Part shown: positions 28,110 to 37,997 of the stretch, piece after piece
How positions within the stretch are numbered: the first letter of the stretch is position 1
How the letters are laid out: each line of letters opens with the position of its first letter
Assembly: GCF_040361195.1 (NCBI RefSeq)
Contig: NZ_APNE01000014.1
Reading direction: 5' to 3' (one strand)
Length of the DNA: 64,000 nucleotides
Source of the DNA: Salinisphaera hydrothermalis
GTDB lineage: Bacteria > Pseudomonadota > Gammaproteobacteria > Nevskiales > Salinisphaeraceae
Translations under genes and position numbers: made by a program
Notes under the pieces: generated by a model
The model's database searches: none
What the model was told of the DNA's origin: nothing
What the model saw: the letters and a program-made list of their open reading frames with translations, nothing else

Positions 28110-30269
28110 ATGGAACTGAATGGCCTGACCCGTATCCAGAGCAAGATCCGGACCTCGCGTATTTCTCGCGAGTACGGGATCGATGCGCTCGCCGAGCATC
28201 TGGAAACCTATATGCCGGCGGACCAGATCGCCCAGGTTCGATCGGCCTACGAGTACGGCGCCCGCCAGCATCGCGGCCAGTTCCGCAAGACCGGCGAGCC
28301 CTATATCTATCATCCGCTGGCGGTTGCCCGGATTCTCGCCAACATGCAGCTGGATGCGACCACGCTGATGGCCGCCATCCTGCACGACGTGATCGAGGAT
28401 ACCGATGCCGCGCGCGACGAGGTGGCCCAGCGGTTCGGCAGCGAAGTCGCCGCGCTCGTGGATGGGGTCTCCAAGCTCGACAAGGCCCAGTTTCGCAGCC
28501 GCGAACAAGCCACGGCGGAGAGTTTCCGCAAGCTGATGCTGGCCATGACGCACGATATTCGCGTCATTCTGGTCAAACTCGCCGATCGCCTGCACAACAT
28601 GCGCACGCTTGGCGGCATGAGCCCGAAAAAACGGGCCCAGATCGCGCGCGAGACGCTGGATATCTACGCCCCGATCGCCCGCCGGCTCGGCATCAACACC
28701 ATGCGCGAGGAGCTGGAAGAGAAGGGCTTCGCCAATCTCTATCCGCGCCGCTACGAGGTATTGCTACGCGCCTCGCGCTCGATTACCGGCGATCGGCGGA
28801 CGCTGCTGCGCGAGATCGAGGAGAACCTGTCGCGGGCGGTGGCGGCCGAAGGCCTGACCGCGACCGTGCGCGGCCGGCGCAAGAATCTGTACAGCATCTA
28901 TCGCAAGATGCGCGAAAAGCATCGGCGTTTTCTCGATGTGTTCGATCTGTACGGCGTGCGCGTGATCGTGAACACGGTCGACGAATGCTATCGGGTGCTT
29001 GGCATCGTGCACCATCGCTACCGGCCGATCTCCGAGCAGTTCAACGACTACATCGCCAACCCCAAGCTCAACGGCTACCAGTCGTTGCACACTACGGTGC
29101 TCGCACGGGGCGGTATCAAGTTCGAGGTCCAGATTCGGACCCGCGAGATGGACCAGATCGCCGAATCGGGCATCGCCGCGCACTGGCAGTACAAGCTCGG
29201 CGAATCGGTGGGCAAGCTCGGTAATCTGGATGCCAATGCCTGGCTGGGCCATCTCGCCGAGATGACGGAAGGCGAGCGCGATTCGCTGGCTTTCGTCGAC
29301 AACCTGCGCATGGACCTGTTCCCCGACGAGGTCTATGTGTTCACGCCCAAGGGCCAGATCATCCAGTTGGCCAAGGGCTCGACCTGTGTCGACTTCGCCT
29401 ATGCCGTACATACCGAGCTGGGCAACCGCTGTGTCGCCGCCCGGGTGGACGGGCATCTGGCGCCGCTCAACAATCAGCTGCAGTCCGGCCAGACGGTGGA
29501 GATCATCACCGCCAAGCATGCGCGGCCCAACGCCGCCTGGCTGCATTTCCTGCGCACCGGCAAGGCGCGCTCCGGCGTACGCAACTATCTGAAGAACCAG
29601 CGCGAGGACAAGGCGCGTGAACTCGGCGAACGCCTGCTCGAGAAGGCGCTCTCGGATCTCGGCCTGTCGCTGCGGCGCCTGTCGCGCACCGATATCGACC
29701 GCGGACTGGCCGAAATGGGTGAGGCTAGCCTGCCGGCGCTATATGCCGCGATCGGGCTCGGACGCCGGCTTGCACCCCTGGTCGCCCGTCATTTCCTGGC
29801 CAGCGACGCCCCGGTAGCGGCCGGCCGTCGAGCCAAGCCGCTGGCGGTGCAGGGCACCGAGGGCCTGGTGGTGGAATTCGCCAAGTGCTGCCACCCGGTG
29901 CCGGGCGATGCCATCCACGGTCAGGCGAGCATCGGGCGCGGGCTGGTCGTGCATCGCACCGGGTGTGCGTATTCGTCGCGCAAGGGCGCGTCCAACGATC
30001 GGGTGGAGCTGACCTGGGCCGACAATGTCTCCGGCGAATACGACGTCGACTTGCGCGTGACCGCCGCCAACGAGCGCGGGCTGCTGGCGAACATCTCGTC
30101 ACGCATCGCCGACGGCGGCTGCAGCATTGAGAACGTGAATTTCCCCGAGCGCGGCGGCGCGCTGGTGACCATCCGGTTTTTGATCAGCGTGCGCGATCGT
30201 CAGCATCTGGCCAGCGTCATCCGCCGCATTCGCCGGATCCCGCAGGTCGAGAAGGTGGAGCGCAGCTGA
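28110..30269 (+). CDS. spoT: Bifunctional (p)ppGpp synthetase/hydrolase SpoT
   Basis: This 719-residue stringent-response enzyme has an N-terminal HD hydrolase domain with HDVIEDTD at about residues 92-99, so hydrolase activity should be intact. The synthetase domain follows (RRKNLYSIYRKM, YGVRVIVNTVDECY, NGYQSLHTTV), then a TGS domain (VYVFTPKGQIIQLAKGST) and a C-terminal ACT domain (DLRVTAANERGLLANISS). Length and gene order gmk-rpoZ-spoT match E. coli SpoT. In enterics trmH and recG follow; here ridA takes the place of trmH. Confidence 0.95.
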   Translation: MELNGLTRIQSKIRTSRISREYGIDALAEHLETYMPADQIAQVRSAYEYGARQHRGQFRKTGEPYIYHPLAVARILANMQLDATTLMAAILHDVIEDTDAARDEVAQRFGSEVAALVDGVSKLDKAQFRSREQATAESFRKLMLAMTHDIRVILVKLADRLHNMRTLGGMSPKKRAQIARETLDIYAPIARRLGINTMREELEEKGFANLYPRRYEVLLRASRSITGDRRTLLREIEENLSRAVAAEGLTATVRGRRKNLYSIYRKMREKHRRFLDVFDLYGVRVIVNTVDECYRVLGIVHHRYRPISEQFNDYIANPKLNGYQSLHTTVLARGGIKFEVQIRTREMDQIAESGIAAHWQYKLGESVGKLGNLDANAWLGHLAEMTEGERDSLAFVDNLRMDLFPDEVYVFTPKGQIIQLAKGSTCVDFAYAVHTELGNRCVAARVDGHLAPLNNQLQSGQTVEIITAKHARPNAAWLHFLRTGKARSGVRNYLKNQREDKARELGERLLEKALSDLGLSLRRLSRTDIDRGLAEMGEASLPALYAAIGLGRRLAPLVARHFLASDAPVAAGRRAKPLAVQGTEGLVVEFAKCCHPVPGDAIHGQASIGRGLVVHRTGCAYSSRKGASNDRVELTWADNVSGEYDVDLRVTAANERGLLANISSRIADGGCSIENVNFPERGGALVTIRFLISVRDRQHLASVIRRIRRIPQVEKVERS

Positions 30270-30297
30270 TCGGCTGTCCTGATGTCTGGGCCGCAGA

Positions 30298-30329
30298 CAG
30301 ACGCTGTGTAAAAATACAGCGTCTGTTTT
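30298..30329 (+). terminator. Terminator-like hairpin between spoT and ridA
   Basis: CAGACGCTGT (30298-30307) pairs perfectly with ACAGCGTCTG (30316-30325) around an A-rich loop, followed by TTTTC. It sits about 30 bases after the spoT stop and about 20 bases before the ridA ATG, so it probably terminates or attenuates spoT transcription. Confidence 0.75.
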
Positions 30330-30346
30330 CATTCCCGGAGCGTCTC

Positions 30347-30739
30347 ATGCAGCCCATCAACCAGCAGATCATCCATACCCACGACGCCCCCGCGGCGATC
30401 GGCCCGTACTCGCAGGCGGTCAGCGTCAACGGCATGATTTTCGTGTCGGGCCAGATCCCGCTCGATCCGAAGAGCGGCGAGCTAATCGAGGGCGATTTCA
30501 AGGCCCAGGTCGAGCAGGTCTTCGACAACCTCACCGCGATTGCCGAAGCAGCAGGACTGACCCTCGACAACGCGGTGCGCATCGGCCTCTATCTGACCGA
30601 TATGAGCCAGTTCGCCGTGGTCAACGAAGTCATGGAAGCGCGCTTCAATTCGCCGTACCCGGCGCGGGCCGCGATCGGCGTGGCCTCCCTGCCCAAGAAC
30701 GCGGCCGTCGAGGCGGATGCCATCTTCGCCGCCGGCTAG
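30347..30739 (+). CDS. ridA: Reactive intermediate/imine deaminase RidA
   Basis: This 130-residue Rid-family protein hydrolyses reactive enamines and imines formed by PLP enzymes. It has AIGPYSQAV, VSGQIPLDPKSGE, the NAVRIGLYLTDM segment and Arg107 in YPARAAIGVASLP, the residue that holds the substrate carboxylate in RidA. It lies between spoT and recG and overlaps the proposed recG start by 23 bases. Confidence 0.94.
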   Translation: MQPINQQIIHTHDAPAAIGPYSQAVSVNGMIFVSGQIPLDPKSGELIEGDFKAQVEQVFDNLTAIAEAAGLTLDNAVRIGLYLTDMSQFAVVNEVMEARFNSPYPARAAIGVASLPKNAAVEADAIFAAG

Positions 30740-32837
30740 CTCGAGCGCGGCGACGGATGCCACGGTCGGCGCCACCGCCAGCGTACGCCGGCTGGCCGGC
30801 GTCGGCCCGAAGCTGGCCGAGCGGCTGTCCGGCCTCGGCATCGTCGCTATCGGCGATGTCCTGTTGCATCGACCGACCCGCTACGAGGACCACAGCCGCA
30901 TCACACCGGTGCTGGAACTGGCGCCGGGCCGGCCCGCGCTTGCCGTCGTGCGGGTGGAATCGGCCGAAGTCCGCATGGGGCGTCGGCGCAGCCTGTTGGT
31001 GACGACATCCGACGGTGCCGGTCGCTTGTGGCTGCGTTTTTTTCACTTCGGGCCCGCCCAGCAGGCGCGGCTCGCGCCGGGGACGTGGCTGCGCGTCTAC
31101 GGCGAGCCGCGCGGCGGGGCCTACGGCGCGGAGATGGTGCACCCCGAGACCGAGGTCGTGGCCGATGCCGCGGCCGGGCACGACTTCGTGCCGTCGTTTA
31201 CCCCAGTGTATCCGGCGGTGTCGGGGGTGACTCAGAATCGGCTGCGCGACTTGGTCGGCCAGGCACTGTCGCTGCTGGATCGCTCGGATTTCTGGCCGGA
31301 GGGGCTGCCGGCGGATCTGACCGGGCCGGCGGTGGCGATGAGTGCGGCCGAGGCGCTGCGTCGTATCCATAATCCGCCGCCGGGTGCCGATCTGGCCGCG
31401 CTCGCCGACGGTCGCGATCCGGCCTGCCGCCGGCTGGCGTTCGAGGAATTGCTAGGCCATCAGCTGGCCCTGCGCTCGCGTCGCAAGCAGATTCGCAGTG
31501 ATCGCGCGCCGGCCATGCGCGAGCCCGGTCGTGGGCTGGCGCCGTTGTTCGAGGGACTGGGTTTCGCGCCCACGAACGCCCAGCGGCGCGTGATCGGCGA
31601 GATTCTGGCCGACATGGCCGCGGCTGCGCCGATGCTGCGGCTGGTGCAGGGCGATGTCGGCTCGGGCAAGACCGTGGTGGCCGCCGCGGCGCTGCTGACC
31701 GCGGTCGACAACGGCTGGCAGGGCGCGTTCATGGCGCCGACGGAGTTGCTGGCCGAGCAGCATCATGCCTCGCTGTCGCGCTGGCTGGAGCCCCTCGGCG
31801 TGCCGGTCTGGCTGATCACCGGCAAGCGCAAGAAAGACGACGAAATCATCGCCGCGATCGGCTCGGGCCAGCCCGGCGTGGCCGTCGGCACGCATGCGTT
31901 GTTTCAGAACGCGGTCGAGTTCGGCCGGCTCGGGCTGGCGGTGATCGACGAACAGCATCGATTCGGCGTCGATCAGCGGCTGGCCCTGCGCAACAAGGCT
32001 GGCTCGGGGCGCATGACGGCGCATCAGCTGATCATGACCGCGACCCCGATCCCGCGCACGCTCGCCATGAGCGCCTATGCCGATCTGGATACTTCGGTAA
32101 TCGACGAGCTGCCGCCCGGACGCACGCCGATCACCACCGTGGCCATTCCCAACACACGGCGCGACGAAGTGATCGCACGTATTGGCGATGCCGTGGCCGA
32201 AGGCCGGCAGGTGTACTGGGTGTGCACGCTCATCGAGGCTTCGCACAAGCTCGAGGCGCAGGCGGCCGAGGCGGCGGCCGAGTCGTTGTCGGAAGCGCTG
32301 GACGGTGTCCGCGTGTCCCTGGTCCACGGTCGCATGAAGGCCGCCGAGAAGGCGCGCGCGATGACGGCATTCAAGGAAGGGCGCATCGACGTGCTGGTGG
32401 CGACCACCGTGATCGAAGTCGGCGTCGATGTGCCCAATGCGTCGTTGATGATCATCGAGAACGCGGAACGACTCGGCCTGGCCCAGCTGCACCAGCTGCG
32501 CGGCCGGGTGGGGCGCGGGTCCGTGGCGAGCCACTGCGTGTTGCTCTATCAGGGCCCGTTGTCGGATACCGCTCGGGCGCGCCTGAGCGCGCTGCGCCGC
32601 ACGTCGGACGGCTTTGCCATCGCCCGCGCCGATCTGGAACTGCGTGGACCGGGCGAAGTGCTCGGCACGCGCCAGACCGGGGCGCAGGAATTCCGCATCG
32701 CCGATCTGGTGCGCGATGCCGATCTGGCGGAATCGGCCCTGGGCATGGCCGACGATGTGCTCGCGTACCACCCGCGGGAGGCCGAGCTCCTGATCGAGCG
32801 CTGGACCCAGGCCGGAGCGGCCTACGCGCGGGTCTGA
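30717..32837 (+). CDS. recG: ATP-dependent DNA helicase RecG
   Basis: This 706-residue helicase remodels stalled forks and Holliday junctions. An N-terminal wedge/OB domain (RRLAGVGPKLAERL, LHRPTRYEDHS) precedes the helicase core with RLVQGDVGSGKTVVAA (motif I), VIDEQHRFGVDQR (motif II), MTATPIPRTLAM (motif III) and the C-terminal GRVGRGSVASHC and ELRGPGEVLGTRQTG. The ATG at 30717 lies within the end of ridA; a slightly later start cannot be excluded because the first 20 residues are low complexity. It converges with corA. Confidence 0.93.
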   Translation: MPSSPPASSSAATDATVGATASVRRLAGVGPKLAERLSGLGIVAIGDVLLHRPTRYEDHSRITPVLELAPGRPALAVVRVESAEVRMGRRRSLLVTTSDGAGRLWLRFFHFGPAQQARLAPGTWLRVYGEPRGGAYGAEMVHPETEVVADAAAGHDFVPSFTPVYPAVSGVTQNRLRDLVGQALSLLDRSDFWPEGLPADLTGPAVAMSAAEALRRIHNPPPGADLAALADGRDPACRRLAFEELLGHQLALRSRRKQIRSDRAPAMREPGRGLAPLFEGLGFAPTNAQRRVIGEILADMAAAAPMLRLVQGDVGSGKTVVAAAALLTAVDNGWQGAFMAPTELLAEQHHASLSRWLEPLGVPVWLITGKRKKDDEIIAAIGSGQPGVAVGTHALFQNAVEFGRLGLAVIDEQHRFGVDQRLALRNKAGSGRMTAHQLIMTATPIPRTLAMSAYADLDTSVIDELPPGRTPITTVAIPNTRRDEVIARIGDAVAEGRQVYWVCTLIEASHKLEAQAAEAAAESLSEALDGVRVSLVHGRMKAAEKARAMTAFKEGRIDVLVATTVIEVGVDVPNASLMIIENAERLGLAQLHQLRGRVGRGSVASHCVLLYQGPLSDTARARLSALRRTSDGFAIARADLELRGPGEVLGTRQTGAQEFRIADLVRDADLAESALGMADDVLAYHPREAELLIERWTQAGAAYARV

Positions 32838-32885
32838 CCCGCTGGATCGATCATCCCGGCGGCACGCTGCGCCGCACGGCGCTGT

Positions 32886-33971
32886 TCAGAGCCAGCGCTT
32901 GCGTCTGAAGTAGATCACCATGCCGAGCACCAGCAAGAGCATCACGCCCAGCAACACCGGGTAGCCATAGCGGAACGATAGTTCCGGCATGTTCCATGGA
33001 TACTTGGTATCGAAGTTCATGCCATAGACGCCGACCAGAAACGATAGCGGCATGAACACCGTGGCGATGAGCGTGAGCACGCGCATGACGTCGTTGAGGC
33101 GGGCCGAGGCGAGCGACAGATGCGTGTCCAGCAGTGAGCGAGCGGTATCGTAATAGCCGTCGGCCAGATCGACCACACGCTTGGCGTGATCCTGTACGTC
33201 GCGAAAATACGGCCGGTTGTCGTCGTGAATCAAAGGATGTTCGAGGCCAACCCAGCGCACCAGGAGTTCGTTCTGCGAGACCAGCACCTTGCGCATGCCG
33301 ATCAGGCGGCGGCGCAGATCGTGGATCACGCTGATCAGGTCGTCCGTCTTGTCCTCGAAGATGCGGTCTTCCAGCTCTTCGAGCTGGTCGTGATAGTCGG
33401 CCAGCACCGCGAAGCCCGAGTCGACCACGACGTCGGCGAGGCAATAGCCCAGATAATCGGATTCGGCGTGCGCGATACGCCCGTGAGCGGCATGGATACG
33501 TTCGCGCACCGGGGCGAATACGTCGTGGTCGCCCGCATGAAAGCTCAGCACGAAATCCTTGCCGATGAACAGGCTCACCTGCTGGAAGAGCAGTTCGTCT
33601 TCGCGCATGTAGGGCAGGGCGAGGGTGATGAACAGCGTGTTGCGATAGGCGTCCAGCTTCGGACGCTGGCCATTGTTCAGTACGTCTTCGAGCGCCAGGG
33701 GATGCAGCGAGAAATCGCCGCCCAGGCGCGCCAGTTGTACGGCCGTGACGTCGCCCTCGAAGTGCAGCCAGGTGAGCTTGTGATCGCTCTGATCGATCGG
33801 CGCCAAGGCTTGTTCGAGTTGATCCTCGCAGCGCTCCAGCGCGCCCCCGCTGCCGCCGAAATCCATGCGATAGATCAGCAGTTTGCCGATCCGATGTTCC
33901 GGTGCCGGATCCACCAGGGCGCCGGGACGACGGCCAGGCGGCGGGCGGCGGGACAGGGGGTAACCAAGCAT
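32886..33971 (-). CDS. CorA-family magnesium/cobalt (or zinc) transporter
   Basis: This 361-residue protein has a large cytoplasmic N-terminal domain and two C-terminal membrane helices. The first ends in the ion-selective YGMNF motif, and the second (VLLGVMLLLVLGMVIYF) is followed by a basic tail RRKRWL. The acidic YDTARSLLDTHLSLASARLNDVMRVL stalk helix is typical of CorA/ZntB. GMN is present in both subfamilies, so the ion (Mg, Co or Zn) is not settled. It lies 177 bases downstream of comF; no Shine-Dalgarno is obvious, so a later start is possible. Confidence 0.88.
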   Translation of the reverse strand: MLGYPLSRRPPPGRRPGALVDPAPEHRIGKLLIYRMDFGGSGGALERCEDQLEQALAPIDQSDHKLTWLHFEGDVTAVQLARLGGDFSLHPLALEDVLNNGQRPKLDAYRNTLFITLALPYMREDELLFQQVSLFIGKDFVLSFHAGDHDVFAPVRERIHAAHGRIAHAESDYLGYCLADVVVDSGFAVLADYHDQLEELEDRIFEDKTDDLISVIHDLRRRLIGMRKVLVSQNELLVRWVGLEHPLIHDDNRPYFRDVQDHAKRVVDLADGYYDTARSLLDTHLSLASARLNDVMRVLTLIATVFMPLSFLVGVYGMNFDTKYPWNMPELSFRYGYPVLLGVMLLLVLGMVIYFRRKRWL

Positions 33972-34148
33972 GCGATATGACGATTCGGGCGTTGGCCGCT
34001 CAGTTAAGCGCAGGCTTGGTTTGTGGGCAAGTCGGTCGTCTTGGCGCGTGTTGCAGGCCCCCGAGTTTCAGCCGGCGCCCCGGCATGTAAGCCCTCCACT
34101 TTGCCGGGTAACGTGTTACTTATCCGAGCTACACCGCTTGTGCGCTGA

Positions 34149-34856
34149 TTAGGCCCGGGCCACACAATAGACATCGACGCGGGCCGCGCCAGCCGTTCGC
34201 GCGGTGCGAGCGAGCGCGCTCGCGGTACGGGCGGTGGTCATGACGTCATCCACGATGGCGACGTGGCGGCCCGCGAGATCGCAGCGTGCGGCAAACGCGT
34301 CACGAACGTTGGCCGCGCGCTGGGCGGCGTCCAACGTGCTCTGATGCGGTGTATCGCGCACTCGGGCGAAGACGTCCCGCTCAACGCGCCAATCGAGGCG
34401 GTCGGCGAGGCGGATCGCGATACGCTCGGCCTGATTGAACCCGCGCCGTCGAAACGCCGCCGGGTGCAGCGGCACCGCCGCGAGCAGATCCGGCGGCTCC
34501 GGGGCCTGCAGCGCGATGCGCTCGGCCAGCAGATCGCCCAGGATGCGGGCATGCGCCAGGTGGCGATGGTATTTGAGACCGCCGATCATCCACGCGATCG
34601 GCTGGCGATAGTGAAAACCCGCGAGCGCATGGTCGAAGCGCGGTCGTCGGGCACAGTCGGCGCAGACCCGGGTGGCGGCCGACTCGGACAGCGCGATCGC
34701 GCAGTGCCGGCATTGCGTCTCAAGCACCGGCAGATCGGCGTGGCAGCCGGCACACAAGGGCGCCGCCGCATCGATGGCGGTGGCACAGACCGGGCAGCGC
34801 GGAGCAAGCCACGCGTTCTGTATATTTTTTGCCCAGTCGTAAAGAAATAATGTCAT
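34149..34856 (-). CDS. ComF-family phosphoribosyltransferase-like protein
   Basis: This 235-residue protein has the ComF/GntX layout: an N-terminal cysteine-rich zinc region (APRCPVCA, LCAGCHADLP, CRHCAIAL, VCADCARRP) and a C-terminal phosphoribosyltransferase-type domain with RRRGFNQAERIA and the PRPP-binding loop VAIVDDVMTTART. Such proteins help DNA uptake or use of DNA as a nutrient; the exact reaction is unknown. It is divergent from bioB across 66 bases, a neighbour pair common in gammaproteobacteria. Confidence 0.9.
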   Translation of the reverse strand: MTLFLYDWAKNIQNAWLAPRCPVCATAIDAAAPLCAGCHADLPVLETQCRHCAIALSESAATRVCADCARRPRFDHALAGFHYRQPIAWMIGGLKYHRHLAHARILGDLLAERIALQAPEPPDLLAAVPLHPAAFRRRGFNQAERIAIRLADRLDWRVERDVFARVRDTPHQSTLDAAQRAANVRDAFAARCDLAGRHVAIVDDVMTTARTASALARTARTAGAARVDVYCVARA

Positions 34857-34922
34857 TTCAGGTTGACGGTCGGCGCCGGCTGCATAAAGCTGTTAACGCT
34901 GCATCCTCGACGTTATCCTGCC

Positions 34923-35960
34923 ATGACCGACATCTCCGGAGCCGGCGCACTGCGCCATGACTGGACCCGCGACGAAGTCGACGCCTTGTTCGCGTTGTCT
35001 TTTCCAGAGCTGATTCATCGCGCCCAGAGCGCCCACCGGGTGCACTTCGACGCCCGCGATGTCCAGCTGTCCACGCTGCTGTCGATCAAGACCGGGGCCT
35101 GCCCCGAGGATTGCGCGTACTGTCCGCAGAGCATCCGCTTCCAGACGGGGCTGGATCGCGAGGAACTGCTGCCCAAGGAACACGTCGTGGACGCGGCGAA
35201 ACGCGCCAAGGCGGCCGGGGCCACGCGGTTCTGCATGGGCGCGGCCTGGCGCAGCCCGAAGGACAAGGATCTGGCGAAGGTCATCGACATGGTCGAGGCG
35301 GTCAAGGCCGAAGGTCTGGAGACCTGTGTGACGCTCGGCATGCTCAAGGCACGCCAGGCGGAAGCGCTCGCCGCCGCCGGGCTCGATTACTACAACCACA
35401 ACCTCGACACCTCGCCCGAGTACTACGAGGACATCATCTCCACGCGCACCTACCAGGACCGGCTCGATACGCTGGGCCATGTCCGCGATGCCGGGCTCAA
35501 GGTCTGCTGCGGCGGCATCGTCGGCATGGGCGAAGCGCCCACCGATCGCGCCGAGATGCTGCGCCAGCTCGCCAATTTGCCCGAGCATCCGCAGAGCGTG
35601 CCGATCAACAATCTGGTCCAGGTGGAAGGCACGCCGTTGCACGGCACCGATCCGATTGACGAGCTGGATTTCGTGCGTACGATCGCGGTCGCCAAGATCA
35701 TGATGCCGGCCTCTTATGTTCGTCTGGCCGCCGGTCGCGAGACCATGTCGGAAGCCGTGCAGACGCTGTGCTTTCTGGCCGGTGCCAATTCGATTTTCTA
35801 CGGCGATGAGCTGCTGACCACGGCGAACCCGGCCCACAAGGCCGATCTCGCGCTGCTGGACAAGCTGGGTATGCGACCGGAAGCCACGCCGAAATATACC
35901 GATCTCGAGCCGGGCGAAGCCCCGCACGCCGATCACGCGCCCCAGGCCGCGCGCGCCTGA
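34923..35960 (+). CDS. bioB: Biotin synthase
   Basis: This 345-residue radical SAM enzyme inserts sulfur into dethiobiotin. The SAM cluster is bound by Cys60, Cys64 and Cys67 (KTGACPEDCAYC), followed by AGATRFCMGAAWR, YNHNLDTSPEYY and CCGGIVGMGE. The ATG at 34923 is preferred because homology begins there; an in-frame ATG/GTG at 34863 is close to the comF start and probably falls in the promoter. It opens the bioB-bioF-bioD group and supplies biotin, which the urea/guanidine carboxylase in this window also needs. Confidence 0.96.
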   Translation: MTDISGAGALRHDWTRDEVDALFALSFPELIHRAQSAHRVHFDARDVQLSTLLSIKTGACPEDCAYCPQSIRFQTGLDREELLPKEHVVDAAKRAKAAGATRFCMGAAWRSPKDKDLAKVIDMVEAVKAEGLETCVTLGMLKARQAEALAAAGLDYYNHNLDTSPEYYEDIISTRTYQDRLDTLGHVRDAGLKVCCGGIVGMGEAPTDRAEMLRQLANLPEHPQSVPINNLVQVEGTPLHGTDPIDELDFVRTIAVAKIMMPASYVRLAAGRETMSEAVQTLCFLAGANSIFYGDELLTTANPAHKADLALLDKLGMRPEATPKYTDLEPGEAPHADHAPQAARA

Positions 35961-35975
35961 CAGCTCGGCGTCGGG

Positions 35976-37193
35976 ATGGAATCGCTGCGGATTTTCTGTC
36001 GTCAGCGTCTGGCGGCCATCGACGCCGATGACCGCCGCCGCCGACGACGCGTGGTCGATGGTGGCCACGGCGTGCACGTCACGGTCGACGGCCGTCATGC
36101 CCTGAATTTCTGCAGCAACGATTATCTGGGCCTGGCGACCGATCCACGATTGATCGACGCCATGGCCACTGCCGCGAGCCGCACCGGCGCGGGCGCGGGC
36201 GCCTCACAGCTGGTCACCGGGCATAACGCCGAACATGCCGCGCTGGAGGCCGACCTGGCCGACTGGCTGGGGCGCGAGCGCGCGCTGGTGTTTTCCACGG
36301 GCTACGCGGCGAACGTCGGTACGACCGCCGCGCTGGTCAGCAAGCGCGATCATATCGTGGCCGATGCGCTCAACCATGCCTCGCTCATCGACGGTGCGCG
36401 TCTGTCGGGCGCGGCCAAGCATATCTATGCCCATGGCGATGCCATGGCGGCGGATCGGGCGCTCTCCAACGAGGCCGTCCGAAGCGGGCATCGGCTGGTG
36501 GTGACCGACGCGGTGTTCTCCATGGACGGCGATACCGCGCCGCTCGCGCGGCTGGCCGATATTGCTGCGGCGCGCGATGCCTGGCTGATGGTCGACGACG
36601 CCCACGGGCTCGGCGTGTTTGGCCCGGACGGCGCCGGGCGTGTGGCCGAAGCCGGGCTCGGCAGCGACCGGGTGCCGATTCTCACCGGCACGCTCGGTAA
36701 ATCGGTCGGCGCGGCGGGCGCCTTCGTCGCCGGTGATGCCGACGTGATCGAGACGATTCTCCAGACTGCGCGCTCGCTGATCTTCTCGACCGCCATGCCG
36801 GCGCCGGTAGCCGCGGCCGCGCGGCGTGGCATCGCGATCATTCGTGACGAACCGGCACGGCGCGCGCATCTGCGGGCACTGGTGGCGCGCTTCAAGGCCC
36901 AGGCCGAGGCGGCCGGGCTTGCGGTCGCAGAATCGGACAGCCCGATCCAGCCGGTCATCGTCGGCGACGAGGCCGCGGCGTTGCGGCTGTCGAACGCGCT
37001 GCTGGAGCGGGGCTATCTGGTCGGCGCCATTCGGCCGCCGACGGTGGCCCCCGGCACCTCGCGCCTGCGCGTCACGCTGAGTGCCGCGCATACCGACGAC
37101 GACGTCGACGGGCTGGTCGCCGCACTCGCCGAATCCTGGTCGGCGGTGGGCCTGTCAGCCCACGCCGCACCTGCATGCGTGTCGAGCGCTTGA
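35976..37193 (+). CDS. bioF: 8-amino-7-oxononanoate synthase
   Basis: This 405-residue PLP enzyme of the alpha-oxoamine synthase family condenses pimeloyl-ACP/CoA with alanine. It has NFCSNDYLGLA, the VVTDAVFSMDGD and LMVDDAHGLGVFG segments and the PLP lysine Lys242 in LTGTLGKSVGAAG. It starts 15 bases after bioB. The first 30 residues are arginine-rich (DDRRRRRRVV), slightly unusual but consistent with family N-terminal variability. A 77-base gap follows before bioD. Confidence 0.95.
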   Translation: MESLRIFCRQRLAAIDADDRRRRRRVVDGGHGVHVTVDGRHALNFCSNDYLGLATDPRLIDAMATAASRTGAGAGASQLVTGHNAEHAALEADLADWLGRERALVFSTGYAANVGTTAALVSKRDHIVADALNHASLIDGARLSGAAKHIYAHGDAMAADRALSNEAVRSGHRLVVTDAVFSMDGDTAPLARLADIAAARDAWLMVDDAHGLGVFGPDGAGRVAEAGLGSDRVPILTGTLGKSVGAAGAFVAGDADVIETILQTARSLIFSTAMPAPVAAAARRGIAIIRDEPARRAHLRALVARFKAQAEAAGLAVAESDSPIQPVIVGDEAAALRLSNALLERGYLVGAIRPPTVAPGTSRLRVTLSAAHTDDDVDGLVAALAESWSAVGLSAHAAPACVSSA

Positions 37194-37270
37194 ACGCATA
37201 GCACCGGCGTCGACGGCGGCGATCGCCACTGGTCCGCCAGGCCACCGATGCTTACCCTGAAGGAGATTGC

Positions 37271-37951
37271 ATGACCGCGCATACGCTGTTCGTTACCGGT
37301 ACGGATACCGAAATCGGCAAGACGCGCATTGCCACGGCGTTGTTGCGCGGTCTGGTCGCAGCCGGGCATGTCGCGGTCGGCTACAAGCCCGTCGCCAGCG
37401 GCTGCGAGACGACGTCCGACGGGCTGCGCAATGAAGACGCGCTGGCTCTGGCCGCCGCGGGCTCGCCGGGCTTCGCCTACGACGAGATCAATCCCTATGC
37501 GTTCGAGCCGCCGATCGCGCCGCATATCGCGGCGGCTGACGCCGGGGTCACGATTGAGCGCGACGTGCTCGATGCCGGCCACGCGCGGCTGGCCGAGCGC
37601 GCGGACTGGGTCGTGGTGGAGGGTGCGGGCGGTTGGCATGTGCCGCTTGGCACGGACTGGGATTTTGCCGACTGGGCGAGCGGTCACGGCTGGCCAGTGC
37701 TGCTGGTGGTCGGCATGCGCCTGGGCTGCGTGAATCACGCCATGCTCAGCGCGCGGGCGATCGCGGCGACGACACGGTTTGCCGGCTGGGTGGCCAACAC
37801 GCTGCCGCCGCGCCAGCCGCGGCTGGACGAGAATCTGGGCTGGCTCGACCACGCCATGCCCGGGCCGTGCGTCGCGCGTGTGCCGATCGACCCGCCGGCC
37901 GATCTCGCGATCCGGCCGCAAGCCTGGCGTGATCGGGCGGTCGATAGGTAG
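37271..37951 (+). CDS. bioD: Dethiobiotin synthetase
   Basis: This 226-residue ATP-dependent enzyme closes the ureido ring of dethiobiotin. The P-loop GTDTEIGKT (residues 10-18) and YKPVASGCE, PIAPHIAAA and VEGAGGWHVPL follow in the family order. AAGGAG lies about 6 bases before the ATG. bioC and bioH, often next to bioF in this group, are absent here, so pimeloyl-ACP synthesis must be encoded elsewhere. Confidence 0.95.
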   Translation: MTAHTLFVTGTDTEIGKTRIATALLRGLVAAGHVAVGYKPVASGCETTSDGLRNEDALALAAAGSPGFAYDEINPYAFEPPIAPHIAAADAGVTIERDVLDAGHARLAERADWVVVEGAGGWHVPLGTDWDFADWASGHGWPVLLVVGMRLGCVNHAMLSARAIAATTRFAGWVANTLPPRQPRLDENLGWLDHAMPGPCVARVPIDPPADLAIRPQAWRDRAVDR

Positions 37952-37997
37952 CAGGATTACGATCACGCGTCTTCTGCTTAAGGCACAATAGCGCGTC

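Noticed and set aside
34862..34897. Possible BirA operator (GTTGAC...GTTAAC) upstream of bioB
   Set aside because: The half-sites are 24 bases apart instead of about 15 and one is imperfect, so the known operator geometry is not met.
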